From Notamacropus eugenii (taxonomy: Eukaryota; Chordata; Mammalia; Diprotodontia; Macropodidae): 64,000 nt of DNA. A program made the translations under genes and the position numbers. Every line of letters begins with the position of its first letter. The first letter of the stretch is position 1. The DNA lies in assembly GCF_028372415.1 (NCBI RefSeq), contig NC_092877.1, positions 247,623,010 through 247,687,009 on the forward strand. Reading direction: 5' to 3'. Positions 60,990 through 64,000 of this stretch are shown one piece after another. Below the pieces are notes generated by a model. That model was not told the origin of the DNA, ran no database searches, and saw only the letters and a program-made list of their open reading frames with translations.

Positions 60990-62584
60990 GAAGGGGGGGG
61001 CAGTGTGGCTGGTGCCTGAGCCTGACGGGGAGCTTGAGCCTGAGATTGAACCTGCGTCTGTCCCTGAACCACGGCCCGGGTGGCAGCCCAGGTCTCGGAC
61101 ACCTACCATGGCCGCCTTGGTCCCTCTGCTGCCTATGCTGCTGTGGCGACTCCGAGACCGGCCACATCCCCCTGAAGGAGATGCCAGCCGTGCAGCTGGA
61201 CATACAGCACATGGGAACAGATGTTGTCGTTGTCAAAAATGGAAGAAGGATATTTAGGACAATGTTTAGCCAATGCATCTTTGCATCAGAACAAAAGCTA
61301 CTTCGAATTCAAAATCCAGTCCACAGGGATCTGGGGTATTGGAGTTTCAACTCAGAAAGGTAATTTGAATCAGATTCCACTTGGCCAAGACGTTTCTAGC
61401 CTTCCAATGAGGAATGACGGAGCCCTCTACCACAACAATGAGGAGAAGAATAGGTTGCCTGCCAGCAGTCTTCCACAGGAGGGAGATATAGTGGGTATTA
61501 CATATGAGCATGTAGAATTGAATGTTTATTTGAATGGAAAGAATATGCACTGTCCAGTATCAGGTGTACGAGGGATATATCTTGTATATGTTGATGACAG
61601 TGCAATTTTGGATTGTCAGTTCAGTGACATTTATAATATTCCTGCAACTGATTTTGAAAAAATATTATTTGAACAACAAATCTTCTGAATATACTTGCAT
61701 TGAAAACTTTTACCCCTACGGTATCCCCCCCAAAACATTTACTATCATCTTAATAAATCCTCACTTGATCCATAGCAAACATGTTCTCTGTTTCTAATAA
61801 ATGTTTGTGAAGTTATCAAAGGAACCAATAGGTTAAACATAACAGCAGAATTGTGATTTTAAAATACCAGGTTGTGTTTTGTGATGTGAAAATCTGCATT
61901 TTGGATATTTTGATTCTTATATGTATAAATGCAAATTCACAGACAATATTAAATGAAAATTTGGATGCTCATGACATTTACAAAGGAAATTATTTATTAC
62001 CTGAAATACTTGGCTTATGTCATAAGGATAAGGTTAGTTGTGATTTTATTCATTGTGAAGTCTGTACCTTGTTAAAAAGATAAGCCCTATCTTGTCTGCA
62101 GTCATCTTATCTTCTTTTATGGTATCTTTTTTGTGTACAGAATGAAGAGTGACAAATACGTCAAAGTAATTCCTAGTTTTTTTCAGCATGTCTATTCAGT
62201 GTAAAAGTTATTGTTTTTCATAAATGTTTAATTAAGTTTAATTTGTGTGTTTCACTGCTTTGTCTTTGCTTTATGTAAGAGATAATAGAATTACATATTT
62301 TTAAGGATTTTCAAACTTTGTTATTTTGAAAGTGAAAAAGCAGAACTGAACACAAGAAATATTTATGAAGACCATCATGCTATATTATTCTATTCTCAGA
62401 GTAATTATGGCTTGATCAGTGATGTACTGCACACTGGCAAAACACAATGGAAAATTATGATGAAGCTTTACAGTTGAACTGTAAATCATAGTAACCTCTT
62501 CTGGAATATTTTATTTAAATGTCTTGTTTTTCTGCAAATGAACAATAAAATGAATAATGGTTAAAGTGAAATTAAAAAAAAAAG
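60990..62584 (+). pseudogene. SPRYD7: SPRYD7 processed pseudogene (retrocopy)
   Basis: Retrotransposed copy of the mRNA of SPRYD7 (SPRY domain-containing protein 7, also CLLD6/C13orf1), a small single-SPRY protein of about 196 residues. A GC-rich 5-prime UTR runs to the start ATG at 61108. N-terminal codons shift frame early, after which SETGHIPLKEMPAVQLDIQH and MGTDVVVVKNGRRI follow (about 61150-61255). A second frame change near 61255-61265 leads into the 61221-61688 frame, which keeps most of the SPRY domain: LHQNKSYFEFKIQSTGIWGI, RNDGALYHNNEEKNRLPASS, HVELNVYLNGKNMHCP, VYVDDSAILDCQFS and the C-terminus FEKILFEQQIF, with stop TGA at 61686. Near 61575 the sequence RGIYLVYVDD lacks about two residues relative to the RGTVYPVVYVDD I recall for the parent. 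Introns are absent, the 3-prime UTR is retained, and AATAAA plus poly(A) and target-site duplications close it. The name is secure; the copy cannot encode the full protein as it stands. Confidence 0.95.
62544..62549 (+). other. Polyadenylation signal of the SPRYD7 retrocopy
   Basis: AATAAA, 24 bases before the A10 tract at 62574-62583 that is the remnant of the mRNA tail. Confidence 0.88.
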
Positions 62585-62598
62585 AATTCGGAGAAATT
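62585..62598 (+). repeat. Right target-site duplication of the SPRYD7 retrocopy
   Basis: AATTCGGAGAAATT directly after the poly(A) tract and one G; 13 of 14 bases match the left copy. Confidence 0.85.
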
Positions 62599-62959
62599 TT
62601 GGAAGACAGTCATAAGGACTGTCATTCGTCTTTACAGAAGACTCGCAGGCAAACATGCCTTCCTTGCTTGCCAGATAGCCATTGTATATGGAACTGTATG
62701 TTGTCCAACATGGCTAGAAACTTGATTTGTTTGGCCTAAGTATGCTTTCTTGCAAAGAGAATGCAGGGAGTGAGAGTGTGTGTCTTTCAGAAGAAAGGTA
62801 TAAAAATCATCCATAAAATATTTGTTTTATGTTAATTATATATAATTATTAATTATATTAATAAAGAGATCTCTAAGTTCATTTCCAATTCAAATATGCC
62901 TTTTGCAAAATGTATACACTAAACTGACACAATTATTTCAAGAAATTAATTTAAAGTTT
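62599..62959. other. Unassigned sequence after the retrocopy
   Basis: Nothing recognisable except a TAATTATATA palindrome-like AT patch at 62835-62860. Confidence 0.3.
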
Positions 62960-63125
62960 GAAGGAACCTTCAATTTCACAACTACAGCTCCCTTATTTTA
63001 TAGATAGGGATAATGAGAACTGGATAGGTCAAATGTCTTACCTAGGGTCATAAATATGGTAAAGACTTGAGTCACTATTCAAACCCAGTTACTCAATTGT
63101 AGTTTTAGTGCATTCTCTAAAACAC
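62960..63125 (-). mobile_element. MIR-type SINE remnant
   Basis: Antisense order: AACTACAGCTCCCTTATTTT, TAGATAGGGATAATGAGAAC, TCTTACCTAGGGTCATAAAT, CACTATTCAAACCCAGTTAC. Confidence 0.6.
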
Positions 63126-63941
63126 AAAACAGTACATGGATCATATGCAACCTATATGTGCAGAGTTAGTTTCTTAATCCCTAAGGGATGATAAAAGGGC
63201 AATAAATTGCATGTTAATTATAAACAGTGTGAAAAAGTGATCACTTTGTGAAACTATGGCTAATGTATGAAAATAAACTATTTCTTATTTTATGTGATTC
63301 TGAGTTCAACTGCAAAAACCTTAAGTTTTGCAAGTCAGAACAAGAAATACTCAAAAGTCTCTTCCATAAGCCTGAACACTTTCATGCACTTTGAATTTCA
63401 TTTTTACACACCAGTTCTCATTACTTTTCATACTTGATTGACCAGTTGAATATGTAGAGCTCCCACAGAAGGTTTTATCATGGGTAGAAGTTCTAGTGTG
63501 AATTTCAATGAAAAATTACTTATTTCTTGACAACCCAAAGAATAAGTGGAAGGACAAAGGGGGAAATAAAATGTTTACTTGTTCATGTTTCTCATTTTCA
63601 TCGGTTGCTTGAATGAAATGTAACTTTTCCACAATGTATTTTTTCAATGCTTGCAAATAGTAAGGTTTAACACACACAAAATAATTGCAAATAAAACTCA
63701 CAAATTCAAAAAATAAATATATTAGTTTTGAACCCAAGTAAGTGAAAACACATACATTGTGGGAAATTCCAAAAAAAATTAAAGAAAGAAGTTCATTATT
63801 TTATTAAATTAAAGCCTAATGGATAATTTCTTGTACCCACGAACAGTACTTATTTGTCTCTGATTCCGGATGTATCCTTAATATGCTTATTTATAAGAGC
63901 ACTTTTACATTTGACAAGTTGTAAGGCAACCACCTTTTGTC
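63126..63941. other. Unassigned AT-rich sequence
   Basis: Nothing recognisable. Confidence 0.3.
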
Positions 63942-64000
63942 TCAACATTATTTATGAAGATCTTGGTTCCAGTCCAGTTCTGAGACTTACTAGCAAAAAG
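63942..64000 (+). mobile_element. SINE/MIR head, cut by window edge
   Basis: GATCTTGGTTCCAGTCCAGT then CTGAGACTTACTAGCAAAAA fits the box B-like and post-head segment of a tRNA-headed SINE (GGTTCAAATCC, then ACTTACTAGCTGTGTGACC). Only the start is in the window. Confidence 0.5.

Noticed and set aside
61221-61688. Functional SPRYD7 gene
   Set aside because: No introns, poly(A) tail and target duplications, and the N-terminal part is in two other frames; this is a retrocopy.

Overview
This is about 64 kb of AT-rich, repeat-dense vertebrate nuclear DNA, and it fits a marsupial (metatherian) genome. The signs are L1 and HAL1 (half-L1) copies of the marsupial type, RTE retrotransposons, SINEs with a tRNA head and either a GTTGTT-type or an RTE-type tail, many old L2, MIR and CR1/L3 remnants, and abundant simple repeats. 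The species cannot be fixed from the sequence. I see no intact protein-coding gene, no convincing exon chain, no tRNA or rRNA gene, no CRISPR array, and no retroviral or LTR element that I can recognise.

Layout. Positions 1-672: end of an L1 ORF2 fragment. 932-1105: GACA/GATA array. 4720-19722: a dense L1/HAL1 block holding an L1 (4720-9805, minus), a nearly complete HAL1 (9922-12200, minus), a plus-strand L1/HAL1 5-prime piece (13205-14068) joined directly to a long minus-strand L1 (14069-19366), and another 5-prime UTR scrap. 19.7-30.9 kb: mostly unique sequence with short L2 and SINE pieces and a diverged CR1/L3 copy (26760-27590). 31-34.6 kb: HAL1-type sequence as an inverted 5-prime part and a sense 3-prime part. 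34.65-36.95 kb: RTE pieces. 37.95-41.06 kb: a long L2 copy split by an RTE fragment. 41.5-42.3 kb: nested SINEs. 44.6-49 kb: two more L2 copies carrying SINE/MIR insertions. 49-60.5 kb: scattered MIR, L2, SINE and RTE tails plus microsatellites.

The one recognisable host gene sequence is a processed retrocopy of SPRYD7 (60990-62584, plus). It is intronless and includes its GC-rich 5-prime UTR, coding region, 3-prime UTR, AATAAA signal, short poly(A) tail and matching target-site duplications. Two frame changes and a small in-frame deletion mark it as a pseudogene.

The retroelements lie mainly on the minus strand (29 against 12 by my calls). That would be expected if the window were an intron of a plus-strand gene, but I cannot see that gene here. 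No undescribed biological system is evident. The most useful observations concern how the elements are built: nesting, an apparent inversion within an HAL1, microsatellites seeded inside L1/HAL1, and a 3-prime module shared by RTE copies and a SINE. Family assignments rest on remembered consensus patterns, without a database search.
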